Of a stretch of DNA of 64,000 nucleotides, positions 48,119 through 58,391 are shown piece by piece. Source of the DNA: Deinococcus depolymerans (GTDB taxonomy: Bacteria > Deinococcota > Deinococci > Deinococcales > Deinococcaceae); NCBI RefSeq assembly GCF_039522025.1, contig NZ_BAAADB010000014.1, positions 62,001 to 126,000 of the forward strand, written 5' to 3'. Position 1 is the first letter of the stretch, and each line of letters begins with the position of its first letter. The position numbers were made by a program, and so were the translations under genes. A model generated the notes under the pieces. That model searched no databases. It saw nothing but the letters and a program-made list of their open reading frames with translations, and was not told where the DNA came from.

Positions 48119-48154
48119 GTACGTACACTTCCGGTAGGTACGCACATTCTGGGA
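48119..48154. promoter_or_regulatory. Candidate HxlR operator (direct repeats)
   Basis: GTACGTACACTTCCGG (48119-48134) is imperfectly repeated as GTACGCACATTCTGGG (48138-48153 by alignment, 19-bp period, 11 of 16 matching). The site lies between the divergent quinone oxidoreductase and HxlR genes and 25 bp upstream of the regulator start. Confidence 0.5.
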
Positions 48155-48178
48155 ACCGTGAACTGGTACCGTGCGGGC

Positions 48179-48556
48179 ATGACCGCGCCCGCCGGACCGC
48201 CCGCATCTGCCACCCCCCTGCCCTGTCCCGTCACGACCACCGTGGCCGTCATCGGCGGGAAGTGGAAGGCCGTGGCGATCTACCACCTGCTGGGCGGGCC
48301 GCGCCGCTTCTCGGAGTTGCAGCGGCGCATGCCGGGCGTCACGCAGCGCATGCTGACCCTGCAACTGCGGGAACTGGAAGCCGACGGACTGGTCCACCGC
48401 GAGGTCTACCCGCAGGTGCCGCCGAAAGTCGAGTACTCGCTGACCCCGCTGGGCCTGACGCTGGAACCCATCGTGCGCGCCATGCTGGCCTGGGGAGCCG
48501 CGTACCGCGAACGCGCCAGCCCGTCCGATCCGACCCTGCCCACCCCGGACGCCTGA
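48179..48556 (+). CDS. HxlR-family transcriptional regulator
   Basis: The 125-residue protein has the HxlR/DUF24 winged helix: PLPCPVTTTVAVIGGKWKAVAIYHLLGGPRRFSELQRRMPGVTQRMLTLQLRELEADGLVHREVYPQVPPKVEYSLTPLG. C16 in PCPV is the conserved N-terminal cysteine that senses quinones and electrophiles in YodB/HypR-type members. It probably represses the divergent oxidoreductase. I chose ATG 48179 because TACCGT lies 6 nt upstream; a GTG 21 nt earlier is in frame. Confidence 0.93.
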   Translation: MTAPAGPPASATPLPCPVTTTVAVIGGKWKAVAIYHLLGGPRRFSELQRRMPGVTQRMLTLQLRELEADGLVHREVYPQVPPKVEYSLTPLGLTLEPIVRAMLAWGAAYRERASPSDPTLPTPDA

Positions 48557-48605
48557 ATGGCACGGCAGGCCCGTCTGGCCCGCCGCGCCCCGTATACCTC
48601 CGTCC

Positions 48606-49394
48606 TCAGCTGTCGGCCTTCATGGCCATGATGCTGGAGCCCGCGTCCACGTACACGGTCTGCCCGGTCATGCCGCTGCCCAGGTCGGAAAGCAGGAAGA
48701 GCGCGAGCTTGCCGACCTCGTCGGGCGTGGCGTTGCGGCCCAGCGGGGCGGCCTCGGCGGCCTTCTCGTACATGGTCCCGAAGCCGGGGATGGAGCGGGC
48801 CGCGATGGTCCGCATGGGGCCGGCGCTGATGGTGTTCACGCGCACGCCCGCCGCGCCCATCTCGCTGGCCAGGTAGCGGGTGGTGGCTTCCAGCGCGGCC
48901 TTGGCGACGCCCATCACGTTGTACTTGGGCACGACCTTCTGCGAGGCGTGGTAGGTGAGGCTGATCACGCTGCCGCCGGGTCGCAGCAGGCTCTCGGCGT
49001 GCCGGCAGGTGGAGACCAGCGTGTACGCACTGACGTTCAGGGCGGTGTTCCAGTCGGCCTCGGTGGTGTCCAGGAAGCGGCCGTCCATGGCGGCGCGCGG
49101 CGCGAACGCGATGGAATGCACGAGGTAGTCCAGCCCGCCGAACTCGTCCTTCACGCGGCCGAACAGGGCGCCCAGGTCGTCCTCGCTGGTCGCGTCGGCC
49201 TGCTGGGTCCAGACGTTCTCGCGTCCGGCGAGCAGTTTGTCCAGTTCGCCCTTCAGGCGCTCACCCTGGTACGAGAAGCCCACGCGGCACCCGGCCGCCA
49301 GAAGCTGCTCCGCGATGGCCCAGCCGAGGCTGCGTGCGTTCGCCACGCCCATCACCAGGGCCGTCTTGCCGCTCAAGTCAATGCTGACACTCAT
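48606..49394 (-). CDS. fabI: Enoyl-[acyl-carrier-protein] reductase FabI
   Basis: FabI performs the last NADH-dependent reduction in each fatty-acid elongation cycle. The 262-residue SDR protein has the FabI cofactor segment LVMGVANARSLGWAIAEQL, FSYQGERLKGELDKLL, VHSIAFAPR, and the active-site Tyr-x6-Lys in LTYHASQKVVPKYNVMGVAKAALE, with RVNTISAGPMRTIAARSIPGF after it. This spacing distinguishes FabI from ordinary SDRs. The start at 49394 follows TAGAGT by 7 nt, a leaderless arrangement. Confidence 0.97.
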   Translation of the reverse strand: MSVSIDLSGKTALVMGVANARSLGWAIAEQLLAAGCRVGFSYQGERLKGELDKLLAGRENVWTQQADATSEDDLGALFGRVKDEFGGLDYLVHSIAFAPRAAMDGRFLDTTEADWNTALNVSAYTLVSTCRHAESLLRPGGSVISLTYHASQKVVPKYNVMGVAKAALEATTRYLASEMGAAGVRVNTISAGPMRTIAARSIPGFGTMYEKAAEAAPLGRNATPDEVGKLALFLLSDLGSGMTGQTVYVDAGSSIMAMKADS

Positions 49395-49482
49395 GGGGGG
49401 GACTCTAGCAACCCGCGCGGGCGCCTGCTGAAGCGGGTGCAAAACGCGGTCCGCTCCCGGCCGGCTGGCGGCGGGGGGGAAC

Positions 49483-49525
49483 GGCCCACACCGCTGCATG
49501 AAGGCGGCATCCCCCGGTGTGGGCC
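49483..49525. repeat. Inverted repeat upstream of pgeF
   Basis: GGCCCACACC (49483-49492) pairs perfectly with GGTGTGGGCC (49516-49525) across 23 bp. It lies 25 bp before the pgeF start in the gap with the divergent fabI gene, so it may be an operator or an upstream hairpin. Confidence 0.6.
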
Positions 49526-49550
49526 TTGACGCGTCAGAATCCGGTGAGAG

Positions 49551-50342
49551 ATGACCCTGCATACTGAACGCCTGATGCTGATCCGCGCGCCGCACCTCAC
49601 TGCGCCGCACGCCTTCACGACGCGTGCCGGTGGCGTGTCCACCGGTCCCTACGGTGGGCTGAACCTCGACGACCGTGAAGACGACCCCGCGCACGTGCAG
49701 GAAAACCGCCAGAGGCTGTGCGCGGCGCTGGGCTTCACGCCCGCGCAGGTGGCCCGCCTGACCCAGGTGCACGGCACGGACGTGGTGCACGCCCGCGCGG
49801 GCGGCCACTGGACCGGGGACGCCCTCGTCACCGCCGACGCCGGGGTGCTGCTCGCCATCGGCACGGCCGACTGCTACCCGCTGCTGCTGCAGGACCCGCA
49901 GGCCGGCGTGATCGGCGCCGCGCACGCCGGCTGGAAGGGCACGCTGGGCCGCGTGGCCGCCCGCACCGTGCAGGCCATGACCGAACTGGGCGCCGACCCG
50001 GCGCGGATCCGGGCCGCCGTCGGCCCCGGCATCCGCGCCGCCGCGTACCCGGTCGGCGAGGAGGTCGCGCTGGCCTTCGCGCAGGCGGGCCTGGGAGCGC
50101 ACGTGGGTGCCGACGAGGACGAACTGCGCGGCGATCCCACCTGGCACCTGGATCTCGCCGGCGCCAACCGCGCGGTGCTGCGGGAAGCGGGCGTGCCGGA
50201 CGCGCAGGTGTGGGTGAGTGGCCGCTGCTCGACGGAAGCGGACTTCTACTCGTACCGCCGCGACGCGGGCCGCACCGGGCGCATGTGGGCCGTGATCGGT
50301 CAGCAGGCCCTGGGCGACACGCCGGTGCGGGGTCAGGCGTGA
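49551..50342 (+). CDS. pgeF: PgeF/YfiH-type laccase-domain protein
   Basis: PgeF family proteins edit misincorporated L-Ser in peptidoglycan or act as purine nucleoside phosphorylases. The 263-residue protein has the metal-site signatures TQVHGTDVV, GTADCYPLLLQDP and GAAHAGWKGTLGRV (His, Cys, His) plus SGRCSTEADFYSYRRD at the end. The family usually begins close to LIRAPHLTAPHAFTTRAGGVS, so the ATG at 49575 is a good alternative start. The stop overlaps the next gene by 4 nt (GTGA). Confidence 0.92.
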   Translation: MTLHTERLMLIRAPHLTAPHAFTTRAGGVSTGPYGGLNLDDREDDPAHVQENRQRLCAALGFTPAQVARLTQVHGTDVVHARAGGHWTGDALVTADAGVLLAIGTADCYPLLLQDPQAGVIGAAHAGWKGTLGRVAARTVQAMTELGADPARIRAAVGPGIRAAAYPVGEEVALAFAQAGLGAHVGADEDELRGDPTWHLDLAGANRAVLREAGVPDAQVWVSGRCSTEADFYSYRRDAGRTGRMWAVIGQQALGDTPVRGQA

Positions 50343-50845
50343 GCCTGCTGCGCCCCCGTGACGTGATCGATCACGTCACGCACCTCACGCCGGAATTCCT
50401 GGCGGACCGGGGCCTGCACGGCCTGCTGCTGGACCTCGACAACACCCTCGTCCCGTACGGCAGTTACGACGCGCGGGGCGTGGCCAGCACCCTGGCCTGG
50501 GTGCGCGACCTGAAACTGGCGGGGGTGGGCCTGTACCTGCTGAGCAACGCCACCGGGCGGCGCGCGGCGTTCTGGCTTGAGAAACTGGAATTCCAGGGCG
50601 TCGGACTGGCCGGCAAACCCAACCCCCGCGCCTTCCGCCGCGCCCTGAGTGAACTGGGCCTCCCGCCGCACCAGGTGGGCATGGTCGGGGATCAGCTGTT
50701 CACGGACGTGCTGGGCGGCAACCTGAGCGGCATGTACACCGTCCTGGTGCGCCCGCTGGCCACCAACGCCCTGCCGCACACCCGCGTGGCCCGCCGGCTG
50801 GAACGCGCGGTCCTGAAACGCTACGGGCATGACTGGAACCACTGA
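50339..50845 (+). CDS. YqeG-family HAD phosphatase
   Basis: The 168-residue protein has HAD motif I in GLLLDLDNTLVPYGS with both aspartates, motif II in LYLLSNATGRR, the Lys in GLAGKPNPRAFRRAL, and motif IV in VGMVGDQLFTDVLGGNLSGMYTVLV. This order and length match YqeG/GEP4-like type IIIA phosphatases, some of which act on phosphatidylglycerol phosphate. It starts with GTG inside the pgeF stop, so the two are coupled. Confidence 0.9.
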   Translation: MSLLRPRDVIDHVTHLTPEFLADRGLHGLLLDLDNTLVPYGSYDARGVASTLAWVRDLKLAGVGLYLLSNATGRRAAFWLEKLEFQGVGLAGKPNPRAFRRALSELGLPPHQVGMVGDQLFTDVLGGNLSGMYTVLVRPLATNALPHTRVARRLERAVLKRYGHDWNH

Positions 50846-50949
50846 CATGACGGTACCCACGGACCCGCCCCGCCGACACGCGGCCCCCGCTTTTCCTCAC
50901 CTTCCCTCACGCCGCGCGGCCCGACCGGGCCTGAACAAGGAGACACAAC

Positions 50950-53628
50950 ATGGCACTCTCAATCGGTGACCGGCGCCTGGGCGCCATCCTGCTCGAACAG
51001 GGGTACGTGAACGACACGGACCTGCAAAAAGCCCTGGTCCGCCACGCCGAGGTCGGCGGGCGCCTCGCGGAGATCCTGATCGACTCCGGACTGGTCGGCG
51101 AGAAACGCATCGCGCGGGCCATCGAGGAGGCGCTCGGCATTCCGCTCGTGAACCTGCTGGTCGTCACGCCCGAACCGCAGGCGCTGGCGGCCGTGCGTCC
51201 CCAGACCGCGCTGAGCGTGCAGGCCTTCCCTTTCGCGGTGGACGGCAACACGCTGCGCGTGGCCATCGTGGATCCGCTGTCCAGCATGAGCATCGAGGCG
51301 CTCGAGGACGACAGCGGCCTGAACATCGAACCGTACCAGGCGCTGCGCGACCAGATCATGTGGGCGATCGCCACGAACTACCCGGACCTGAACCTGCAGG
51401 CCGAACTGCCCGCCGACGCCGAGGGCAACAGCGGCGGCGGCATGATGGGCCAGCGCCTGATCTCGCGCGGCCTGATCACCGACGCGCAGCTGCAGGTGGC
51501 GCTGGATTCGCAGCAGCAGACCGGTGAGCCGCTGGGCGCCACCCTGATCGCGCAGAAGGCGATCACCGAAGACCAGCTGTACGAGGTGCTGGCCGAGCAG
51601 GTGGGCGCGGTGTTCCTGCGCAACCCGCGCGACTTCCAGCCCAGCGAGGACGTGCTGGGCAGCATGCTGCGCGCCGACGCGCTGCGCCTGAACGCCGTGC
51701 CGGTCGACGAGACCGACAGCGGCGTGACCGTGGTCGCCAGCGACCCCCGCAAACGCGAGGACATCGAGGCGCTCGTGGGCCGCTCGGTGCAGCTGATCCT
51801 CGCCAAGCCCCGCGACGTGGAACTGCTGATCGAGCGGTTCTACCCGCAGCGCGGGCGTCTGGGCGAGCAGATGGTGCAGCAGGGCACCCTGTCGCGCGCG
51901 CAGCTGCGCGAGGCGCTGCAGGTGCAGGCCCGCGAGGGCCGCGTCAAGCCGCTGGGTGAGGTGATCGTGGAACTCGGCTTCGCCGGGGCCGAGGAGATCG
52001 ACAACGCCCTGCAGAAACAAAATTCCGGCGGTGGTCGCCTGGAAGACACGCTGGTGCAGTCCGGGAAGCTCAGTCCGGAGATGCTGGCGCGCTCGCTGGC
52101 CGCGCAGCTCGGCTACGAGTTCCTGGATCCGGTCCAGAACCCGCCGGACAGCAAGGTGGCGCTGCTGATCCCGGAAAGCACCGCCCGCCGCTACGGGGTG
52201 GTCCCGGTGAGGTTGCAGGGCGAGGCGCTGGTCATCGCCATGAAGGACCCGCGCAACGTGTTCGCCCTCGACGACCTGAAGCTGATCACGGGCCGCGAGG
52301 TCATTCCGGCCGTCATGGCGGAAAAGGACATCGTCCGCCTGATCGAACGGTACTTCGGCAGCAAGGACATGGCGGACCTGAACCAGCGGCTGGTGCAGGA
52401 GAGCAAGCAGCGTGACAAGGACACCAAACGCCAGGAAGACACCGACGTCAGCGCCGGCCTGGACGACAACGCCGTGGTGCGCGTCGTGGACAACATCATC
52501 CGCGAGGCGGCGCTGCAGGAAGCCAGCGATATCCACATCGAGCCGACCGAGACGGCCCTGAAGGTCCGCTACCGCGTGGACGGCATCCTGCGCGAGCAGA
52601 ACGAGCTGCCCAAGGGCAGTTCGCAGAGCATCCTGGCGCGCATCAAGATCATGGGCCACCTCGACATCAGCGAGCGCCGCGTCCCGCAGGACGGCCGCAT
52701 CCGCTTCAAGAAGGGCAGCATCGACCTCGACCTGCGACTGTCCACGTTGCCCACCGTGTACGGCGAGAAGGCCGTCATGCGTCTGCTGCAGAAGGCCAGC
52801 AACATCCCGGAAGTCGAGCAGCTGGGCTTCAGTGAACACAACTACCAGCGTTACCTGGACACCATCCACAAGCCCAACGGCATCTTCCTGGTGACCGGCC
52901 CGACGGGTTCGGGCAAATCCTTCACGTCCTTTTCCACCCTCAAGCGCATCGCGGTTCCCGAGAAGAACACCACCACCATCGAGGACCCGGTCGAGTACGA
53001 GATTCCGGGCATCATCCAGTCGCAGGTGAACAACACGGCGGGCATGACCTTCGCCCGCGCGCTGCGAGCCTTCCTGCGACAGGACCCCGACATCATCTTC
53101 GTGGGCGAGATCCGCGACACCGAGACCGCCAAGATCGCCGTGGAAGCCGCCCTGACCGGTCACCTCGTGCTGGCCACGCTGCACACCAACGACGCGCCGG
53201 GCGCGATCGTGCGCCTCGAGGAGATGGGCGTCGAGCACTTCAACATCGGCGCGGCCGTGGTGGGCGTGGTCGCCCAGCGCCTCGTGCGCAAGGTCTGCCC
53301 GGACTGCAAGGCCCCCACCAACGCCGACCCGGACGTGCTGCGCCGCCTCGGCATCACCGAACGCGACCTGCGCGGCGCGCAGCTGATGCGCGGCGCCGGC
53401 TGCAACCGCTGCGGCGGCACCGGCTACAAGGGCCGCATGGGCATCCACGAGTTGATGGTCATCGACGAGCCGCTGCGGGTGGCCATCGGGTCCGGCAAGA
53501 ACGCCACCGAGATCGCCGAGGTCGCCATGACCCAGAGCGGCATGAAGACGCTCCGCCAGGACGGCATCGAGAAGGCGCTGGCCGGCATCACCACCCTGGA
53601 GGAGGTGCTGGCCGTCACCAGCAAGTAA
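50950..53628 (+). CDS. pilB: PilB/PilF type IV pilus assembly ATPase with three N-domains
   Basis: This 892-residue ATPase powers pilus extension and DNA uptake. Three GSPII-E N-terminal modules (about 1-150, 160-300 and 310-470) precede the motor; each has a 'LG..L...G.......AL' helix pair such as RRLGAILLEQGYVNDTDLQKAL and MMGQRLISRGLITDAQLQVAL. The motor has Walker A GPTGSGKSFTSFS, FLRQDPDIIFVGEIRDTETAKIA, HTNDAPGAIVRLEEMGVE and a four-Cys zinc site (CPDCKA...CNRCGGTGYKGR). The architecture is that of Thermus PilF, whose N-domains bind c-di-GMP. AAGGAG precedes the ATG. Confidence 0.96.
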   Translation: MALSIGDRRLGAILLEQGYVNDTDLQKALVRHAEVGGRLAEILIDSGLVGEKRIARAIEEALGIPLVNLLVVTPEPQALAAVRPQTALSVQAFPFAVDGNTLRVAIVDPLSSMSIEALEDDSGLNIEPYQALRDQIMWAIATNYPDLNLQAELPADAEGNSGGGMMGQRLISRGLITDAQLQVALDSQQQTGEPLGATLIAQKAITEDQLYEVLAEQVGAVFLRNPRDFQPSEDVLGSMLRADALRLNAVPVDETDSGVTVVASDPRKREDIEALVGRSVQLILAKPRDVELLIERFYPQRGRLGEQMVQQGTLSRAQLREALQVQAREGRVKPLGEVIVELGFAGAEEIDNALQKQNSGGGRLEDTLVQSGKLSPEMLARSLAAQLGYEFLDPVQNPPDSKVALLIPESTARRYGVVPVRLQGEALVIAMKDPRNVFALDDLKLITGREVIPAVMAEKDIVRLIERYFGSKDMADLNQRLVQESKQRDKDTKRQEDTDVSAGLDDNAVVRVVDNIIREAALQEASDIHIEPTETALKVRYRVDGILREQNELPKGSSQSILARIKIMGHLDISERRVPQDGRIRFKKGSIDLDLRLSTLPTVYGEKAVMRLLQKASNIPEVEQLGFSEHNYQRYLDTIHKPNGIFLVTGPTGSGKSFTSFSTLKRIAVPEKNTTTIEDPVEYEIPGIIQSQVNNTAGMTFARALRAFLRQDPDIIFVGEIRDTETAKIAVEAALTGHLVLATLHTNDAPGAIVRLEEMGVEHFNIGAAVVGVVAQRLVRKVCPDCKAPTNADPDVLRRLGITERDLRGAQLMRGAGCNRCGGTGYKGRMGIHELMVIDEPLRVAIGSGKNATEIAEVAMTQSGMKTLRQDGIEKALAGITTLEEVLAVTSK

Positions 53629-53677
53629 GCCCCGGAAGCCACCCGCCCGCCCCCACGTTCCCCCCCGAGGTACCCCC

Positions 53678-54961
<1,284 letters not shown>

Positions 54962-54974
54962 GGGCAGACGCGGC

Positions 54975-55403
54975 TCAGGGGCGCGGGTGCCCGTCCCGCG
55001 CCAGCAGTTCGGAGAGGGCGTTCGCGTCCAGGCCCCCTTCGGGCAGCACCCGGCCGTTCTCGCGCAGCAGGTAGGCGGTCAGGTCCAGCACCTCCTGCGG
55101 GGTCAGGCTGCCCCGCAGTCCGTCCGGCATGGTGTCGCGGATCAGGTCGTGCAGGCCCAGGGGCGGCATGGACGCGAACGCCGCCTCGAAACTCTCGCCG
55201 CGCAGGCTGGGGCCGCTCAGGCCCTCGAGGCGGTCGCCGTGGCACATGGCGCAGGCCAGGACGTACAGCGTCTCGCCGCGCACCTGCTGCGCCTGGGCAG
55301 GCGTGGGGGGCGTGGCGGGCGCGCCGGTCGTCACGCCGGCCAGGGTCAGCAGGGACAGGGTCAGCAGGGCCAGCGGAAGGCGCGCGGTGGTGGGCAGGAA
55401 CAC
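54975..55403 (-). CDS. Exported single-heme cytochrome c
   Basis: The 142-residue protein has a signal peptide (LPLALLTLSLLTLAGVTTGAPA, cleavage near residue 27) and one heme-attachment motif, CAMCH, in LYVLACAMCHGDRLEGLSGPSLRG. A distal methionine ligand is likely in FASMPPLGLHDLIRDTMPDGLRG. This is a class I cytochrome c fold. I choose the GTG at 55403 because TACAGT lies exactly 7 nt upstream, again a leaderless layout. It is divergent from the IclR regulator. Confidence 0.86.
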   Translation of the reverse strand: MFLPTTARLPLALLTLSLLTLAGVTTGAPATPPTPAQAQQVRGETLYVLACAMCHGDRLEGLSGPSLRGESFEAAFASMPPLGLHDLIRDTMPDGLRGSLTPQEVLDLTAYLLRENGRVLPEGGLDANALSELLARDGHPRP

Positions 55404-55492
55404 GTCCGGCACTGTACCGTGTCGCGGCAGGTGGCCCGCGCTCCGGCGTGCGGACTTGCACCGGGTCAAGACCGCGCGCCGCGGCCGGACGA

Positions 55493-55500
55493 TGTATACA
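55493..55500. promoter_or_regulatory. Small palindrome upstream of iclR-type gene
   Basis: TGTATACA is a perfect 8-bp palindrome, flanked by GA and ATCC, lying 30 bp upstream of the IclR-type gene in an otherwise G+C-rich gap. It could be its operator or a -10 element; there is no further support. Confidence 0.3.
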
Positions 55501-55529
55501 ATCCGGCCTTGTCCCTGTAGGCTGGACGT

Positions 55530-56264
<735 letters not shown>

Positions 56265-56305
56265 CCGCCCCTCACGCTCGGCCCCCCCACCCTCACAGCC
56301 GAATG

Positions 56306-56350
56306 CATACGGACTCGGCTGCAGGGAGGAGCGGGACGGGTTCCGATCTG
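56306..56350. repeat. Fragment of a family A element
   Basis: TACGGACTCGGCTGCAGGG begins as a family A end, then GGAGCGGGACGGGTTCCGATCTG matches the middle and 3' stem of copy A5. It is joined directly to A5 through TCA. The interior and right end are missing. Confidence 0.6.
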
Positions 56351-56353
56351 TCA

Positions 56354-56486
56354 TACGGACTCCGATTGAATGGCTTACAAAGCCGTTCAATCCGAGCGGA
56401 TGCGAGAAGGAGCAAAACGGGCTCCGGACGTGGAGTTAACAGATCGGTGGTGTTCCGATCTGTTAACGAAACAAACGGAGTCCGTA
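56354..56486. repeat. Family A MITE-like element, copy A5
   Basis: This 133-bp copy runs TACGGACTCCGATTG to CAAACGGAGTCCGTA, with TCA on both sides (56351-56353 and 56487-56489). The right-hand TCA is the complement of the dynamin-like gene's TGA stop. The internal stem is CAGATCGG (56440-56447) / CCGATCTG (56455-56462), with further pairing outward to TTAA. About 20 bp of the middle region seen in A1 is absent. Confidence 0.88.
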
Positions 56487-58220
56487 TCAGTCGGCCGCTC
56501 CCCCAGCCGGCGGGGACGACGGGGGCGCCGCCAGCGCCTGCACCTCGGTACGGAGCGCCTCCAGTTCCAGTTGCAGGGCCGCCAGTTTCTGCCCGGCGTC
56601 GTTCAGCCGCGTCTGCTCCTGCGCCGTGAACTGCGTGAACGGCCGCACCGCGTCCCGCAGCCGGGTATCCGCCCGCTCCTGCTCACGGCCATACTCGCTG
56701 CGCACGATCCGCTCCAGGGCCTCGCGCAGCGCCGCGACCTTTTCCCGCAACTGCCGGTGCGCCTGCAGCCGCTTGTTCGGCAGCACGAACAGCCCCAGGC
56801 TGCCCAGCGTCAGGCCCGCCAGGATCCCACCCGTAAAATCCAGCGCGGACGCCCCGATCAGGGCCCCCAGCCCCGCCCCGATGCCCAGACCGCCCGCCAG
56901 GCCGCCCACGGCGCCCTTCATGGCGTCCTCCGCGTCCCGCGACAGCTGCCGCGCCAGTTCCGTCTGCGTCGTCGCCTCCAGATGCTGCTGCGCGCTGCCC
57001 GCAATGCCCTCCAGCAGCGCCGCCCGGTCGTAACTGAAACGCGTCCGGGCCACCGCCGACTCCGGCTGCCGCCGCGCCAGGAACACCTGCACGTCCTCCC
57101 AGAAGCCCAGGTTCACCTCCACGAACCGGTCAATCATCGTCCCGAACTGCCGGTCGATCGCGTCGGGCAACTCCGCCACCGCCTCCCGCCGGAACGCCTC
57201 CTCCAGCTCCCGGCCGTTCAGCAGACCCCGCAGGTTCCCGAACCGCAACTTCTCGTCGATGAACCGGTCGGCGCGCACCTCGAACTCGCTCAGCAGGCGG
57301 TTCACGCGGTTGAGCTGCCCGTCCAGCTCCCCCAGCGTGCTCTCCTGATGCGCCCGCTGCCGCTCCTCCAGTTCGCGCAGCACCCCCAGGTCCTCCGCGA
57401 GCGTCTGCCGGGCCGCCGCCCCCCGCGCCTCCTCGCCCGCCAGCAACTCCGCGACCGTTCCCAGCGGACTCAGCAGCTTCAGGCGCGTGCGTTCCACCTC
57501 GGACAGCCGCACGCGCAGCACCTCCCGCAGCGCGTGAAAGCCCACGTCCCCGCCCCGCTGCTCGGCCCGCGCGCTGACCAGCAGCACCGGCGGCGTCAGG
57601 CCCAGCACGCCCCGCGCGCCCGCCTCCACGAACGCCCGCACCTGCGCCTTCTGCTCCGGCGTCTCCAGCAGGTCCGCCTTGTTCACCACCATGACCACGC
57701 TGCGGCCCCAGCGCGCCGCCAGCGACAGGAACTGCCGCTCGGACTCCGTGAACGGCCGGTCCGCCGACGTCAGGAACAACACCAGATCCGCCCGCGGCAG
57801 GAACCCCTCGGTCAGCGCCTGATGCTGCCGGATGATCGCGTTCGTGCCCGGCGTGTCCACCAGCGCCACCCCCTCCAGCGACGGCAGCGGGTACGTCAGG
57901 CGACTCACGAAGGGATCGCGGGTGGCCTCCATCTGCCCCGCCACCTCCCCGTTCACCAGCACGTAAATCCGGTCCGTGGTGGGCGTCACGCCCTCCGGCA
58001 GCACCGACGCGCCCAGCAGCGCATTCACGAACGAACTCTTCCCGGCATTGAACTCCCCGACCACCACCAGCAGGAACGCCTCGTCCAGCGCCCGGCCCGC
58101 CACGCGCGCCGCCTCCACCGCCTCCGGCGGCGCCCCCTGCCCCACCAGCAGCCCCAGCACGTCACCCAGCAGCGCCCGCTCACGCCCCAGCAGCTCCTGC
58201 ACCCGACTCGACACCAACAT
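56487..58220 (-). CDS. Bacterial dynamin-like GTPase
   Basis: The 577-residue protein has a dynamin-type GTPase domain: G1 in LVVVGEFNAGKSSFVNALLG, the switch Thr in EGVTPTTDRIYVL, G3 in VALVDTPGTNAIIRQHQ and G4 in VMVVNKADLLETPEQK. A long helical stalk with many charged heptads follows. A hydrophobic hairpin (GGLAGGLGIGAGLGALIGASALDFTGGILAGLTLGSLGLFVLP) near residues 445-490 is the probable membrane paddle, and a final coiled coil ends the protein. Bacterial dynamins remodel or repair membranes. The start at 58220 follows TAGGCT by 7 nt. Confidence 0.92.
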   Translation of the reverse strand: MLVSSRVQELLGRERALLGDVLGLLVGQGAPPEAVEAARVAGRALDEAFLLVVVGEFNAGKSSFVNALLGASVLPEGVTPTTDRIYVLVNGEVAGQMEATRDPFVSRLTYPLPSLEGVALVDTPGTNAIIRQHQALTEGFLPRADLVLFLTSADRPFTESERQFLSLAARWGRSVVMVVNKADLLETPEQKAQVRAFVEAGARGVLGLTPPVLLVSARAEQRGGDVGFHALREVLRVRLSEVERTRLKLLSPLGTVAELLAGEEARGAAARQTLAEDLGVLRELEERQRAHQESTLGELDGQLNRVNRLLSEFEVRADRFIDEKLRFGNLRGLLNGRELEEAFRREAVAELPDAIDRQFGTMIDRFVEVNLGFWEDVQVFLARRQPESAVARTRFSYDRAALLEGIAGSAQQHLEATTQTELARQLSRDAEDAMKGAVGGLAGGLGIGAGLGALIGASALDFTGGILAGLTLGSLGLFVLPNKRLQAHRQLREKVAALREALERIVRSEYGREQERADTRLRDAVRPFTQFTAQEQTRLNDAGQKLAALQLELEALRTEVQALAAPPSSPPAGGAAD

Positions 58221-58391
58221 GCCAGACAGCCTACCCGGCCCCACCTGACCACACCTTCAGCAAACCCCCACCACCCACTGCCCCCGAACAGGGGCAACCC
58301 ACCCGAACAGGTGCACCACAACGGGCGGAAAACCCCGTCAGTGTGCGAATTTGTGCATCCCCTGTAAGGCTTCAGGTGGCACGCTGAAGGC

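Noticed and set aside
58221..58391. c-di-GMP riboswitch before the pseudopilin operon
   Set aside because: The gap has a direct repeat (CCCGAACAGG) but none of the conserved riboswitch core that I know.
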